Shown here: piece after piece, positions 13,158 to 21,681 of the stretch
Numbering within the stretch: position 1 is the first letter of the stretch
How the letters are laid out: the number at the start of each line of letters is the position of its first letter
IMG/VR virus record: IMGVR_UViG_3300044981_000145
Coordinates: 1 to 47,983 of that record
DNA: 47,983 nucleotides
Direction: 5' to 3' (one strand)
Source of the DNA: a virus
Notes under the pieces: model-generated
What the model was told of the DNA's origin: nothing
What the model saw: only the letters and a program-made list of their open reading frames with translations
Databases searched by the model: none
Translations under genes and position numbers: made by a program

Positions 13158-13451
13158 ATGGCCGGCTCCTTCATAGCACCAAGCTCCTCACCCAAGGCTC
13201 GTACTGGCAAGCCTAACCGACCGAAGCGCACCGACGAGGACGCAACGGGCCTGTCGGCTCAGCCACGTAAATACGCCCTTACCGACAGTTTCGCTTCAGA
13301 CAAGATACCGAGCTTCGCGACGCGGCGCAAGAACACAAACAACAAGACGGGCTTTAACGTCGTGCCAAGCCGACCGCCCGCGGGACGCCTCGCCGAACGC
13401 GCTCCTGCGCCTAGCCGAGGGTCGGGGAAGGAGCACAGAGCAGCTCATTAG
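13158..13451 (+). CDS. Basic low-complexity protein
   Basis: 97 residues, very rich in Arg, Lys, Pro and Ser, probably disordered (KARTGKPNRPKRTDED; ERAPAPSRGSGKEHRAAH). Lies between the terminase genes. May bind DNA, or be an accessory to packaging. It could also be a non-coding frame; the ATG follows closely after the previous stop but without a strong ribosome site. Confidence 0.45.
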   Translation: MAGSFIAPSSSPKARTGKPNRPKRTDEDATGLSAQPRKYALTDSFASDKIPSFATRRKNTNNKTGFNVVPSRPPAGRLAERAPAPSRGSGKEHRAAH

Positions 13452-13473
13452 ACAGCCCCACTGTCTTTGACCT

Positions 13474-15159
13474 TTGCAGACCTTTGCCCCAGTTCAGATA
13501 TTAAAGACCGATTCCCACGACGTTAAGCTTGGGAAGATGCGGTTGAACTCGCTCGGTTCGCTTTACTACTTCATCAAGAACACCCTCGGTCGAAAGCGCC
13601 TCACCGACCACCTTCATAAGAACTGGTGCATCTCCCTCGAACGCGACCACCTCAAAGACGTCTACGAGCTTCCACGCGACCACTTTAAGTCCACGATTTG
13701 CAGCGAAGGCTTCCCGATGTGGCGCTCCCTACCCTTCGACGCGCGCGACGAGGCTTCTTTCAGACAGGCTGGTTACTCCGATGAGTTTATAGCCTTCATG
13801 AAGCGAATGCACCGACGCGATGCTCGTAACCTCCTCGTTGCAGAAAACGTCACCAACGCGGCCAAGCTCGGCTCGCGTATAAGTGGGCACTATGGCTCAA
13901 ACGCAATGTTCCGAGTCCTCTTCCCTGAAATCCTCCCTACCTCCGCTGAGACTTGGTCGAACTACTCGTTGCATCATCGGAGGACGACTGGCGCGTCTTC
14001 GCATGGGGAAGGCACCTTTGACTTCCTGGGTGTGGGTGGCGCACTTCAGTCGAGGCACTATGACGGCTTGCTCGTCCAAGACGACTTAGTCGGACGCAAG
14101 GCAATCGAGTCTATAAGCGTCATGGAAAAGACCATCGAGTACCACCAACTCCTCGTCGGAGCGTTCGAGAATCCCGACTCCGCGACACACGAGAACGACG
14201 AGTTCGTCGTGGGCAATCGCTGGTCGTACACCGATCTCAACTCGCATATTCGAGAACACTCACCCTGGTTCAACATCGTTACCCACTCCGCCCTCGGCGG
14301 TTGCTGTCCCGAGCACTCCCCCGACACACCAATCTTCCCCGAAGAGTTCAGCTTCGAAAAGCTTATGCGGTGGCGCAACCGCTTAGGCTCTTATCACTTT
14401 AGCTGCCAGTTCTTGAACAACCCCGCCGCGCCTGAGAACGCCGACTTCAAAGAGCCTTGGCTCAACCACTTCTCAATCGAGGAGCCAAATGACAAAAACG
14501 CCTTTAGGCGCATACTACGTCACGAAGTGCGAGACGGAGTCGTCAAGAAAGACTTCGAATATTCCCATCTTCGTGTCGGCATGGTTATTGACCCGAATCA
14601 CAGCGGCAACGCCGGTCTTGGGCGTTGCCGACACGCTATTAACGTTGTTGGATTATCGGCAGCCGGAGATTACTATCTCCTCGACTGTTTCGCCGAGGCG
14701 TGTAGCTATGATGCCTTCTATGCAAAGATATATGAGCTTGCGGGTAAATGGAAACTCACCAAAATCGGGCTTGAGACCATCGCCGCACAGAGGTATATTG
14801 GCCATCATATCGAGCAGATGTCTCGATTGAACGGTCAACCACTTCGTATTCTGGAGCTCAAGGGTGAGGTCGAAGGTCCTGACGGGGAGCTTACCCGCAA
14901 GAAAGAGTGGCGCATTCGAAATGTTCTGGCTCCTATTTTTGAGTCTGGTCGCTTTTATACTCAACGGAAGTTCCAAGACTTCTTGGGCGAGTACACAACG
15001 TTCCCGAAAGGGCGCTACGTAGACATCCTCGACGCTCTTGCCTACGCTCCTCAGCTTATCAAGCAACCTCAGCGCTACGAGGAATACATCAGAATGCTTG
15101 GCAACAATCAACGAGGCGCTCGTCAAGTCAACGCGCCTTACTCGACGGGAGTACACTGA
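13474..15159 (+). CDS. terL: Terminase large subunit
   Basis: 561 residues if TTG 13474 is used; ATG 13537 is an alternative start. ATPase: 'ELPRDHFKST' (65-74) as Walker-A-like motif and 'LLVQDD' (199-204) as Walker B. C-terminal RNase H-like nuclease: 'RVGMVIDPNHSG' with D373, 'DYYLLDCFAEA', and late 'YVDILDALAYAP' supplying further acidic residues. The motor packages DNA into the procapsid and cuts the concatemer. Its type fits headful-packaging phages, consistent with a circularly permuted genome. Confidence 0.9.
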   Translation: MQTFAPVQILKTDSHDVKLGKMRLNSLGSLYYFIKNTLGRKRLTDHLHKNWCISLERDHLKDVYELPRDHFKSTICSEGFPMWRSLPFDARDEASFRQAGYSDEFIAFMKRMHRRDARNLLVAENVTNAAKLGSRISGHYGSNAMFRVLFPEILPTSAETWSNYSLHHRRTTGASSHGEGTFDFLGVGGALQSRHYDGLLVQDDLVGRKAIESISVMEKTIEYHQLLVGAFENPDSATHENDEFVVGNRWSYTDLNSHIREHSPWFNIVTHSALGGCCPEHSPDTPIFPEEFSFEKLMRWRNRLGSYHFSCQFLNNPAAPENADFKEPWLNHFSIEEPNDKNAFRRILRHEVRDGVVKKDFEYSHLRVGMVIDPNHSGNAGLGRCRHAINVVGLSAAGDYYLLDCFAEACSYDAFYAKIYELAGKWKLTKIGLETIAAQRYIGHHIEQMSRLNGQPLRILELKGEVEGPDGELTRKKEWRIRNVLAPIFESGRFYTQRKFQDFLGEYTTFPKGRYVDILDALAYAPQLIKQPQRYEEYIRMLGNNQRGARQVNAPYSTGVH

Positions 15160-15326
15160 TGCCGAACGGCAAAGCTACTTTCGGAAAGCCGAAGGCTCCA
15201 ACGCTTGCTCCGGCTCAGTCGGATGCGAACCGTAAGAAGCTCGGTATCGTAAACCCCTTCTCGCGAACTTGGGGACCATCCCGCATTGCGACAGGCGTAG
15301 CGTCGTCTGGGATTAAGAGGACATAA
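15159..15326 (+). CDS. Small hypothetical protein
   Basis: 55 residues; ATG overlaps the terminase stop (TGATG) and its stop overlaps the next start (TAATG). Basic, Pro/Ala/Gly-rich (KATFGKPKAPTLAPAQ), ending SSGIKRT. No motif. Coupled translation supports it as real. Confidence 0.6.
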   Translation: MPNGKATFGKPKAPTLAPAQSDANRKKLGIVNPFSRTWGPSRIATGVASSGIKRT

Positions 15327-15778
15327 TGAACTTCGTTCTCTATATAATGTTCCTGTTTCAGGTCACACCGATTCAATCGGCTTTCTATCATCACAGCGGT
15401 CCTGCCTTGCTTCCTGACCCGCTTTACACTCCTGGCATCGTACGCACGACCGATAAGAATGTCGTCTGCCACCAGACAACCAAGGCGATTCGTCAGCCAG
15501 GCATTCAGGCTGTTTACACGACCTACCACGCGACGAAGAAACCCGGAGTATGCTGCGAGATAGATCACCTTATACCTCTTGAGCTCGGCGGCGACAACGG
15601 TCCAAAGAACGAATGGCCGCAGCCGTATCTTCCTGTCCCCGGAGCTCACGAGAAGGACAAGGTTGAGAACTGGCTTCATGCCCAGGTCTGCACAGGAAAA
15701 ATGGAGCTTGTTGACGCGCAGAAGCAGATTGCGACGGATTGGTATGCAGTTTATCTTAGGATGAAGGGACAGCAATGA
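15326..15778 (+). CDS. Exported HNH-like nuclease
   Basis: 150 residues. Residues 1-18 are hydrophobic (MNFVLYIMFLFQVTPIQS), a probable signal peptide or anchor. The core 'CCEIDHLIPLELGGDNGPKN' followed by 'EWPQPYL' and 'GAHEKDKVENWLHAQVC' matches an HNH-like family found in secreted bacterial proteins, with the D-H pair, Asn and the later H. Four Cys could form disulfides. A secreted or virion nuclease between terminase and portal genes is unusual; HNH proteins near terminases often assist packaging, but those are cytoplasmic. Confidence 0.7.
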   Translation: MNFVLYIMFLFQVTPIQSAFYHHSGPALLPDPLYTPGIVRTTDKNVVCHQTTKAIRQPGIQAVYTTYHATKKPGVCCEIDHLIPLELGGDNGPKNEWPQPYLPVPGAHEKDKVENWLHAQVCTGKMELVDAQKQIATDWYAVYLRMKGQQ

Positions 15779-15882
15779 AGGAACGCCTTCGGCGAGCGTT
15801 TTTGCTTCTACTCGACGTTCCTGCGCTTGTCGCGGAGTGGTTAGCAGGATGGGTAAACAAGGTTCTTGGTGATGACAATTAA
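15775..15882 (+). CDS. 35-residue amphipathic peptide
   Basis: ATG in ATGA overlap with the preceding stop. Basic N-terminus then a hydrophobic helix with two Trp (FLLLLDVPALVAEWLAGWV), acidic end. Possibly membrane-associated; function unknown. Coupling and clear codon pattern support it. Confidence 0.5.
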   Translation: MKERLRRAFLLLLDVPALVAEWLAGWVNKVLGDDN

Positions 15883-15902
15883 CCTCAAACAAGGAGAACA
15901 AC

Positions 15903-16625
15903 ATGAGTACTTTGATTAGCCATATCAAAACTTGGTGGGCTCTACACGCGACTTGGATTCTTTCGGCTCTTTATTGGTTCGTACCTTCGATCCAGAGTTG
16001 GATCACAGCACATCCGAAGAGTGCGTTTGCTGGAGTTCTTGGGATGCTCGTAGCGGCTTTGCTGAAGCAATCGCCAATCAAGCCTGCGGCTGTAGTCTTG
16101 CTGTTAATGCTCCTATCGCCGACGTCGGGCATTGCTCAGGTGACTACGCCGGTACCTGCTGACATCCCAGTAACCCACGTCACGATTAGCGGGTCGTTTA
16201 CAGGCTACGATAGTAACGGAAAGATGGTTCCAGCAACGATCGATACGTTCGGCGTAGCGGTCTATCGAAACACAGCGGCGACGAGAGGCTTCGACGCGAA
16301 TTACAAGCACATTGCCGTTCCGCAGCTCGGACAGCGATGGGAGCTTGGCGAGGGCTGTTTTTGGATTTCGTTGCCTAAAGTGCCAAATCTTTTGTTTGAT
16401 ACGTCAAACTTCGTCTCGACATCATGCGCAGGTGCCGGAAAGTTCTTGAGCTCGGTAGACGGCAATCGCCTCGCTTATACGCTCTCGCAGAGCATTACTT
16501 ACCCCATCGCCGGTCACATGGCGTGGACGATCTCCTACGACTACAATCGAGCAACTGGCGGAATAGCGGGCGTCGTCAACAAGTCGTTTTCGTCGATTGG
16601 TACTGGTCCACAGATTCACTTTTAA
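15903..16625 (+). CDS. Membrane-anchored or cleaved surface protein
   Basis: 240 residues, ATG after AAGGAG. Two hydrophobic segments occupy residues about 14-55 (ATWILSALYWFVPSI; AFAGVLGMLVAALLK), and a third (AAVVLLLMLLSPTSGIAQ) ends in a signal-peptidase-like AQ site near residue 78. The rest is an exported-looking beta domain with two Cys. It resembles a small holin-like membrane module fused to a secreted domain. Position before the portal gene does not explain it. Function unknown. Confidence 0.6.
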   Translation: MSTLISHIKTWWALHATWILSALYWFVPSIQSWITAHPKSAFAGVLGMLVAALLKQSPIKPAAVVLLLMLLSPTSGIAQVTTPVPADIPVTHVTISGSFTGYDSNGKMVPATIDTFGVAVYRNTAATRGFDANYKHIAVPQLGQRWELGEGCFWISLPKVPNLLFDTSNFVSTSCAGAGKFLSSVDGNRLAYTLSQSITYPIAGHMAWTISYDYNRATGGIAGVVNKSFSSIGTGPQIHF

Positions 16626-16631
16626 TTCTCA

Positions 16632-18524
16632 ATGGCCGAAGAACTCATCGTCGCGAAGCTTTCTGAGGAAAAGAAGATAGACCTGTCTAAATTCCTCAAG
16701 CGTCGAGTCTTGGAGCTTAAAGACTCGATGAGGGAGCTTTACGAAGAAAAGATTACCAAGTGGCGAATGGCGTACGAAGCTCGACCGCGTGAGGAGCAAC
16801 GACAGTTTCCCTTTCAAAACGCCTCTAACCTCATTATCCCTCTTATCGCAATCCACACCGATACCCTCCACGCTCAGCTCATGGCGGCTATCTTCAAGAC
16901 GCAGCCTATCATCGTCGCTAAGGTCTTGGGCGACTTCGGACCAGAGTCGGACGAGTATAAGGAAGCCTACGAAGAGTTTATGCAGTATGTCGCCATTGAG
17001 CCGTCTGAACTCGACCTATATCGGGTCTACAACGAAGGCTTCCGCGAGTGCATTAAGTATGGTACCATCACCTTCAAGTGTCCTTGGGAGCACAAGACCC
17101 GCGACTTCCTTATCCCTGGTGGCGACGGTACTGGTAAGCCTCGTGACTTCTTGACCAAGACTCTTTACGAAGGCCCGCGCCCTGAGAAGCTTCCATTCAA
17201 TGCTTTTTACTACCCAATCATGGCCAAGACGCTTGATGACATGGACATCAAGTGTCATAAGCGTACGATGCTTCAGCACGAGCTTGAGGAGCGGAAGTTC
17301 TCGGACGTCTACGATCGTGCGATGGTCGATGAGGTCTTGAAGCTTCCTGATAGGACATCGCCAACGACCGACCAAGCTACTCAGGAAGAAACACTCGGCG
17401 CGCGCACGACTGCGTCCTACGGACACAAAGAGTGGGATGTCTGGGAGTGTTACGTATCGTATCGCTACAAAGACGAGGCGTTTGCGCCTCGGATGATCGT
17501 GACGTATCACGAAAAGTCGGACAAGATACTTCGCGCCGTATACGACAACTTCGCCCAAGAATGGTTTGTCGGCGCGCGCATGGCTCACCGTGACGATATG
17601 TATCCTGGCTACGGCTTCGCCGAGATACTTTGGATGTTTCAGGAAGGTTCGTCGGAGACATACAATGGCTACCGCGACAACCAAACCGTCGCGAATACTC
17701 GTGTATGGCGAGTTGATCCTGACTCTAAGCTGCATCAGGGTTATAGGATTTATCCTTCAGCGATGCTACCTGCCGCGAAGGACGAGATTGAGGCTTTGGC
17801 TCACGGTGATGTTAGTCAGATTAACCTCGATGAGCTCCGCTTGCTTCTTGAGCTTGCGGAGCGCCGATCGGGAGTAAGTCCGCCTCAGCAGGGTATGGGA
17901 GCCGGGGCGAACACGAAGCGTGGTATCTACAGTGCGATGGGTACCCTGTCGCTTATGCAGGAGGGTAACTCCCGTAAAGACCTCAACGTATCGGACATGC
18001 GTGATGCCCACGTTCGTTTGATGCGACTCATCTCGCTTCAGTATGGCAAGTTCGGCTACGATAGCAAGCATCACGATAAGCGTGTCGGACTCTTCGGCAA
18101 GAAGCAGAGCCTTATCAAGAAGGCTCTTTCGATGATTGCCGACGGTACAATGGGACTACCGTGCTACTCCTCGACGGCGTCTATCAACAAAGAGGTCGAG
18201 AAGCAGAACGACATGATGCTGTCGCAGATGATGTCGCGCCATTACCAAATGGTCGCGCAGCTTCTTGGCTCTATGCAGTCGGTCATGACCCCGCCTCAGG
18301 TTAAGCAGTACTTCGTAGAGGTTATCATTGCATCGAACCTCTTGATGAAGAAGATTCTTCGTAACTTCGGCCACGATGAGGTTGAGCGCCTCGTCCCCGA
18401 TCCGTTGAAGCAAGGAGCCCCGTCAAATGAAAATGCCCCAACTTCGCCCCAGGGAACGCCTCCTCTCGCACTCGGCGGCGGTCCTGAATTGGCTAAACCA
18501 GGAGGAGGCCCTACTCTTCAATGA
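16632..18524 (+). CDS. Portal protein
   Basis: 630 residues. N-terminal part has the portal pattern 'KWRMAYEARPREEQRQFPFQ' and 'NASNLIIPLIAIHTDTLHAQ', typical of podovirus and some siphovirus portals, followed by the clip/stem region and a Gly/Pro-rich C-terminus (PQGTPPLALGGG). It forms the dodecameric ring through which DNA is packaged and ejected. It lies upstream of scaffold and capsid genes as usual. The 3' end overlaps the next gene by 98 bases. Confidence 0.85.
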   Translation: MAEELIVAKLSEEKKIDLSKFLKRRVLELKDSMRELYEEKITKWRMAYEARPREEQRQFPFQNASNLIIPLIAIHTDTLHAQLMAAIFKTQPIIVAKVLGDFGPESDEYKEAYEEFMQYVAIEPSELDLYRVYNEGFRECIKYGTITFKCPWEHKTRDFLIPGGDGTGKPRDFLTKTLYEGPRPEKLPFNAFYYPIMAKTLDDMDIKCHKRTMLQHELEERKFSDVYDRAMVDEVLKLPDRTSPTTDQATQEETLGARTTASYGHKEWDVWECYVSYRYKDEAFAPRMIVTYHEKSDKILRAVYDNFAQEWFVGARMAHRDDMYPGYGFAEILWMFQEGSSETYNGYRDNQTVANTRVWRVDPDSKLHQGYRIYPSAMLPAAKDEIEALAHGDVSQINLDELRLLLELAERRSGVSPPQQGMGAGANTKRGIYSAMGTLSLMQEGNSRKDLNVSDMRDAHVRLMRLISLQYGKFGYDSKHHDKRVGLFGKKQSLIKKALSMIADGTMGLPCYSSTASINKEVEKQNDMMLSQMMSRHYQMVAQLLGSMQSVMTPPQVKQYFVEVIIASNLLMKKILRNFGHDEVERLVPDPLKQGAPSNENAPTSPQGTPPLALGGGPELAKPGGGPTLQ

Positions 18525-18708
18525 GTGGCTTCAGGATGTGAGGCTTCGTGAGAACAAAAAACTCATGGAGTCTGAGGTCGATGCTCAGGTTTATCGAGCT
18601 CAGGGAAGTGTAGGTATCATCGATTTGATTTTCGCTCTTAAAGACGATCTTCGCCAATATGAGCGAGATGTTATGGGTGGTAAAATTCAGCCCTTGAAGG
18701 AGGAATAG
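18427..18708 (+). CDS. Small helical protein overlapping the portal gene
   Basis: 93 residues; ATG 18427 has AAGGAG 9 bases upstream, inside the portal coding region, so the low-complexity portal tail is read in two frames. Contains helices 'LNQEEALLFNEWLQDVRLRE' and 'IIDLIFALKDDLRQYERDVM'. Possible role in head assembly. Unknown family. Confidence 0.65.
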   Translation: MKMPQLRPRERLLSHSAAVLNWLNQEEALLFNEWLQDVRLRENKKLMESEVDAQVYRAQGSVGIIDLIFALKDDLRQYERDVMGGKIQPLKEE

Positions 18709-18710
18709 TC

Positions 18711-19472
18711 GTGGGATGGCTAGATCGTATCAACGCTAAGAAGGAAGAAGAGAAGTTACCGCCTCGATTGCGAGACAAGACCCCCGAGCAAGTCGCTAAG
18801 GAGCTTGAGGACGCGGATAAGCTCAAAGCCGAGCATGAGCTCCTAAAGACTCGTCAGGCCGAGTCGGATACAAAGGTCACGGAGATTCAGACCGAGTTTG
18901 ATAAGGTCAAGACCGCACTCGCGGCGGCTGAGGCTAATCGTAATAAGACCCCCAACAACGACAACAACCGCGTTGACCTCACTCCCGAGAACATCCTCGA
19001 AAAGCCCGCCGAGGCGATCAATCAACGCCTAGCGCCGCTCGAAGCTCTTACGATTCAGAACAACGCTCGCACCGCGAGGATGCTCGCGCAGCAACAGCTC
19101 GACAACGCCGACCTTGCTTCTAACGGACGCTCAATGGACGGCCGACTCTTCCGTGCCTGGACCGCCGAGATCGACGCCGAGTCGCGGAAGTACGCTGCGG
19201 TTCAGCTCGTCAACCCCGAAGCGTGGATTGGTATCTTCTATCACATGAAGGGCGTCCACGCTGATGAGCTTTCCAATCCCGAGATTCGTAAGAAGAAGTA
19301 CAACTTCTTGGAGCCTTCGTCTGGGCCGGGGACTCCTGCGAATGGAGATTCTAAGCCCAAGGAAGGTGCGGAGTCGTTGACGGATCAGGAGAAGCACGTC
19401 GCAGATAAGATGGGCGTGTCGTATGAGAACTACGCAAAGCGTAAGAAAGCGATGGTGATGGTCAATGTCTAA
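18711..19472 (+). CDS. Scaffolding protein (candidate)
   Basis: 253 residues from GTG after AAGGAGG. Highly charged coiled-coil region at about 25-80 (PEQVAKELEDADKLKAEHEL), then a middle helical domain and a basic C-terminus (YENYAKRKKAMVMV). Charge pattern, length and position between portal and capsid are typical of scaffolding proteins, whose basic C-terminal helix binds the capsid. The stop overlaps the next start by 8 bases. Confidence 0.7.
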   Translation: MGWLDRINAKKEEEKLPPRLRDKTPEQVAKELEDADKLKAEHELLKTRQAESDTKVTEIQTEFDKVKTALAAAEANRNKTPNNDNNRVDLTPENILEKPAEAINQRLAPLEALTIQNNARTARMLAQQQLDNADLASNGRSMDGRLFRAWTAEIDAESRKYAAVQLVNPEAWIGIFYHMKGVHADELSNPEIRKKKYNFLEPSSGPGTPANGDSKPKEGAESLTDQEKHVADKMGVSYENYAKRKKAMVMVNV

Positions 19473-20067
19473 TCCAACGATTACGTCGCAGAACCTACCC
19501 CCGATCCAGCGTCCGGGCGCCGTGTCGACATCACCGCCTCCTGTTCAGCCTCCGAAGCCGTCTGTCGAGGTGGCTATTCCGTGGGAGCAGATTGAGGCAA
19601 AGCCCCTTCGTGCGCCCAACTTTCTGAATCTAAAGCCGAGGAACCCAAATATGTCGTTGTTCTTCGGTAATCGAGCGGTCGGCGAGAAGGAGTCTGGTCT
19701 GCGCTACGACCAGCTTATCGCAATGGGATTCGTACCGGCGAAGCCTGAGGACGTTATCACGACGGAAGGTCACCCTGTTCCGCCGTCGCTTTGTCGTGAC
19801 GGTCGTGTTATGTATGGCGATCTAATCCTCCTCAAGATGCCTCGTGCCGATTACATCGGCAATCAAAAGTGGAACGAGCAGAACGCTCGCCTGCGAATGA
19901 AAAAGCCTGGTGTGACACTCGAAGGTGGAGGAAAGGAGCATCAAGCTTCCGATTCTCGTCTACACCCGTCAGACGCATTACAGGTGCCTCCTGCGATTAA
20001 AAACAAGGTTTCGATGTACGTGCCTCCGTTGACCGAGGTCGACGCCGCGACGAAGGACAACACGTAA
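19465..20067 (+). CDS. Hypothetical head-region protein
   Basis: 200 residues. Pro-rich first 50 residues, then a compact part (SLFFGNRAVGEKESGLRYDQ; DVITTEGHPVPPSLCRDGRV; YGDLILLKMPRADYIGNQKW). Similar small proteins lie between scaffold and capsid genes in other phages; no function assigned. Followed by a 59-base gap with palindrome copy 5. Confidence 0.6.
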   Translation: MSNPTITSQNLPPIQRPGAVSTSPPPVQPPKPSVEVAIPWEQIEAKPLRAPNFLNLKPRNPNMSLFFGNRAVGEKESGLRYDQLIAMGFVPAKPEDVITTEGHPVPPSLCRDGRVMYGDLILLKMPRADYIGNQKWNEQNARLRMKKPGVTLEGGGKEHQASDSRLHPSDALQVPPAIKNKVSMYVPPLTEVDAATKDNT

Positions 20068-20096
20068 AAGGTTTATCGGCACGCCCCTGTCGATAT

Positions 20097-20113
20097 TGTT
20101 ACGAAAGTTAATA
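20097..20113. repeat. Dispersed palindrome copy 5
   Basis: TGTTACGAAAGTTAATA, 13 bases before the start of the 20127 gene. TGTCGATATTGT around it is also seen near copy 8 (TGTCGATGTTGT). Confidence 0.45.
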
Positions 20114-20126
20114 GAAAGGAGTACAG

Positions 20127-20717
20127 ATGGCTTCAGCAGAAATACACTCGATACAAACGGTGTCGGGCAACCAACCCCGTATGCGTCGTCTACCTGAAGA
20201 AGCTGGCCAAACGTTTCTGGCAGGGACTCCTGTGCAGTTGGCCGCCGGTGACGGGGGCGTAAAGGCATGGGATGGTGTTACGGTCGCGTTTGGGATTGCG
20301 GGCTTCTCTAAGGAGTTTGGGAACAATCTGGCTGCTCTCGGCGTAACGCCGACGGCAGCTGTGAATCCAAACCCACAACCGTCGTTCGGCGGTCAGGTTC
20401 CGTTCGAGCCTTTGGCGGTTAACATCAGCCGCCCAGCGTTTCGTGACGGTAGACAAGGCTTCGAGGTCGCGGTGGCTGACACCGTTTTCCTCGGCCAAGT
20501 CGGTCCGGCTCAGTTTACGCTTGCTACTGACGTTGGCAAACAATACGGCCTGACCCTCGACGCAGACGGTCATTGGTACGTGGACAAGACAAAGGGAGGC
20601 GCCGCGGCTGTTGTCGAGATCGTGCGTCTTGACCCTAACGACCAAGGTGTTATCGGTGTAACTACTCGCGGCGTCTATTTCATCGTGCTCCCGGCCGCAG
20701 CACAGTTGGTGGCATAA
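20127..20717 (+). CDS. Head decoration-like protein
   Basis: 196 residues, ATG after AAAGGAG. Strand-rich with 'QTFLAGTPVQLAAGDGGVKA' and 'GVTVAFGIAGFSKEFG', the look of capsid decoration or stabilising proteins of the lambda gpD/Shp type, and directly before the major capsid gene. No signal peptide or Cys. Expected to bind the capsid exterior after expansion. Confidence 0.6.
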   Translation: MASAEIHSIQTVSGNQPRMRRLPEEAGQTFLAGTPVQLAAGDGGVKAWDGVTVAFGIAGFSKEFGNNLAALGVTPTAAVNPNPQPSFGGQVPFEPLAVNISRPAFRDGRQGFEVAVADTVFLGQVGPAQFTLATDVGKQYGLTLDADGHWYVDKTKGGAAAVVEIVRLDPNDQGVIGVTTRGVYFIVLPAAAQLVA

Positions 20718-20718
20718 T

Positions 20719-21672
20719 ATGACAATGGTACGTGGGCAGTTCGCTCAACTCATGGCGCCCGGTCTGCACGACGAGTTCCTCCATTGGGTCGATCTTCTTC
20801 AGCGCGACGAGGAGTACAGTCACATCTTCCACGTCGAGACCTCGAAGATGGCTTATGAAGACGAAGTCGAGTTCGCCGGCTTGCCTCCTTTGGTGGAGAA
20901 GCCGGAGGGCGAAGCGATTTCCTATTCCGACGCTATCCAAGGCGGCGCGAAGCGGTATCTGCACCTGACCTACGGTCTGGGTGTACGATGCAGTTTTGAG
21001 CTTTACGAAGATGATCAGTACAATGTCATCAACCAAGTGCCAAAAGCACTAGCGAGGAGCGCACACTTTGTTAAAGAACAGCAAGCCTTCAACGTGTTTA
21101 ACCTCGGATTCACGACAGTTACCACGACCGACGGCCTGTCGTTATTTAACACGTCCCATCCCCTACTCGGAGGTCCGGCAGCGACTTCTGTTGCACCGGG
21201 CATCGCCAACATTATCGCCTCTGCCGGGACGTACCCGAACAGGCCGGTCGTCGACGTTGATCTAAGCTTCACAGCTATTCAGCTAATGGTCAACTTCTTC
21301 GAGCGTCTGCCTGATAGCCAGGGCCTCCCCATTACGATCAAGCCCAGAACGGTCGTTATCCCTCCTGAGCTCAAGTGGATCGCTCGTGAAATCCTCGGCT
21401 CACCTCACAAGCCTTACACGGCAGACAACGAAATCAACGCTGTCTTGGCCGAGGACCTACAGTATTTTGTGTGTCACTATCTGACGTCACAAAGTGCGTG
21501 GTTCGTCATTGCGGACAAGATGGCTCATCGTCTGAAGTACTTCGTGAGGCACGAGCTTGACGAGGACTTTGCCGACGACTTCGACACACGCTCCATCAAG
21601 CAGGTGAGCTTCATGCGTATTTCGGTGGGAGCCACCGTGTGGGAGGGAACTTTTGGCTCGAATGGGCCATAG
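20719..21672 (+). CDS. Major capsid protein
   Basis: 317 residues (ATG 20725 is an alternative start). 'HIFHVETSKMAYEDEVEFAG' in the N-terminal region, 'QAFNVFNLGFTTVTTTDGLS' followed by 'LFNTSHPLLGG', and 'RTVVIPPELKWIAREILGS' match the HK97-fold Mu gpT-like capsid group. Position after scaffold and decoration genes agrees. No long N-terminal delta domain, consistent with a separate scaffold protein. Confidence 0.85.
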   Translation: MTMVRGQFAQLMAPGLHDEFLHWVDLLQRDEEYSHIFHVETSKMAYEDEVEFAGLPPLVEKPEGEAISYSDAIQGGAKRYLHLTYGLGVRCSFELYEDDQYNVINQVPKALARSAHFVKEQQAFNVFNLGFTTVTTTDGLSLFNTSHPLLGGPAATSVAPGIANIIASAGTYPNRPVVDVDLSFTAIQLMVNFFERLPDSQGLPITIKPRTVVIPPELKWIAREILGSPHKPYTADNEINAVLAEDLQYFVCHYLTSQSAWFVIADKMAHRLKYFVRHELDEDFADDFDTRSIKQVSFMRISVGATVWEGTFGSNGP

Positions 21673-21681
21673 GAGACTACA

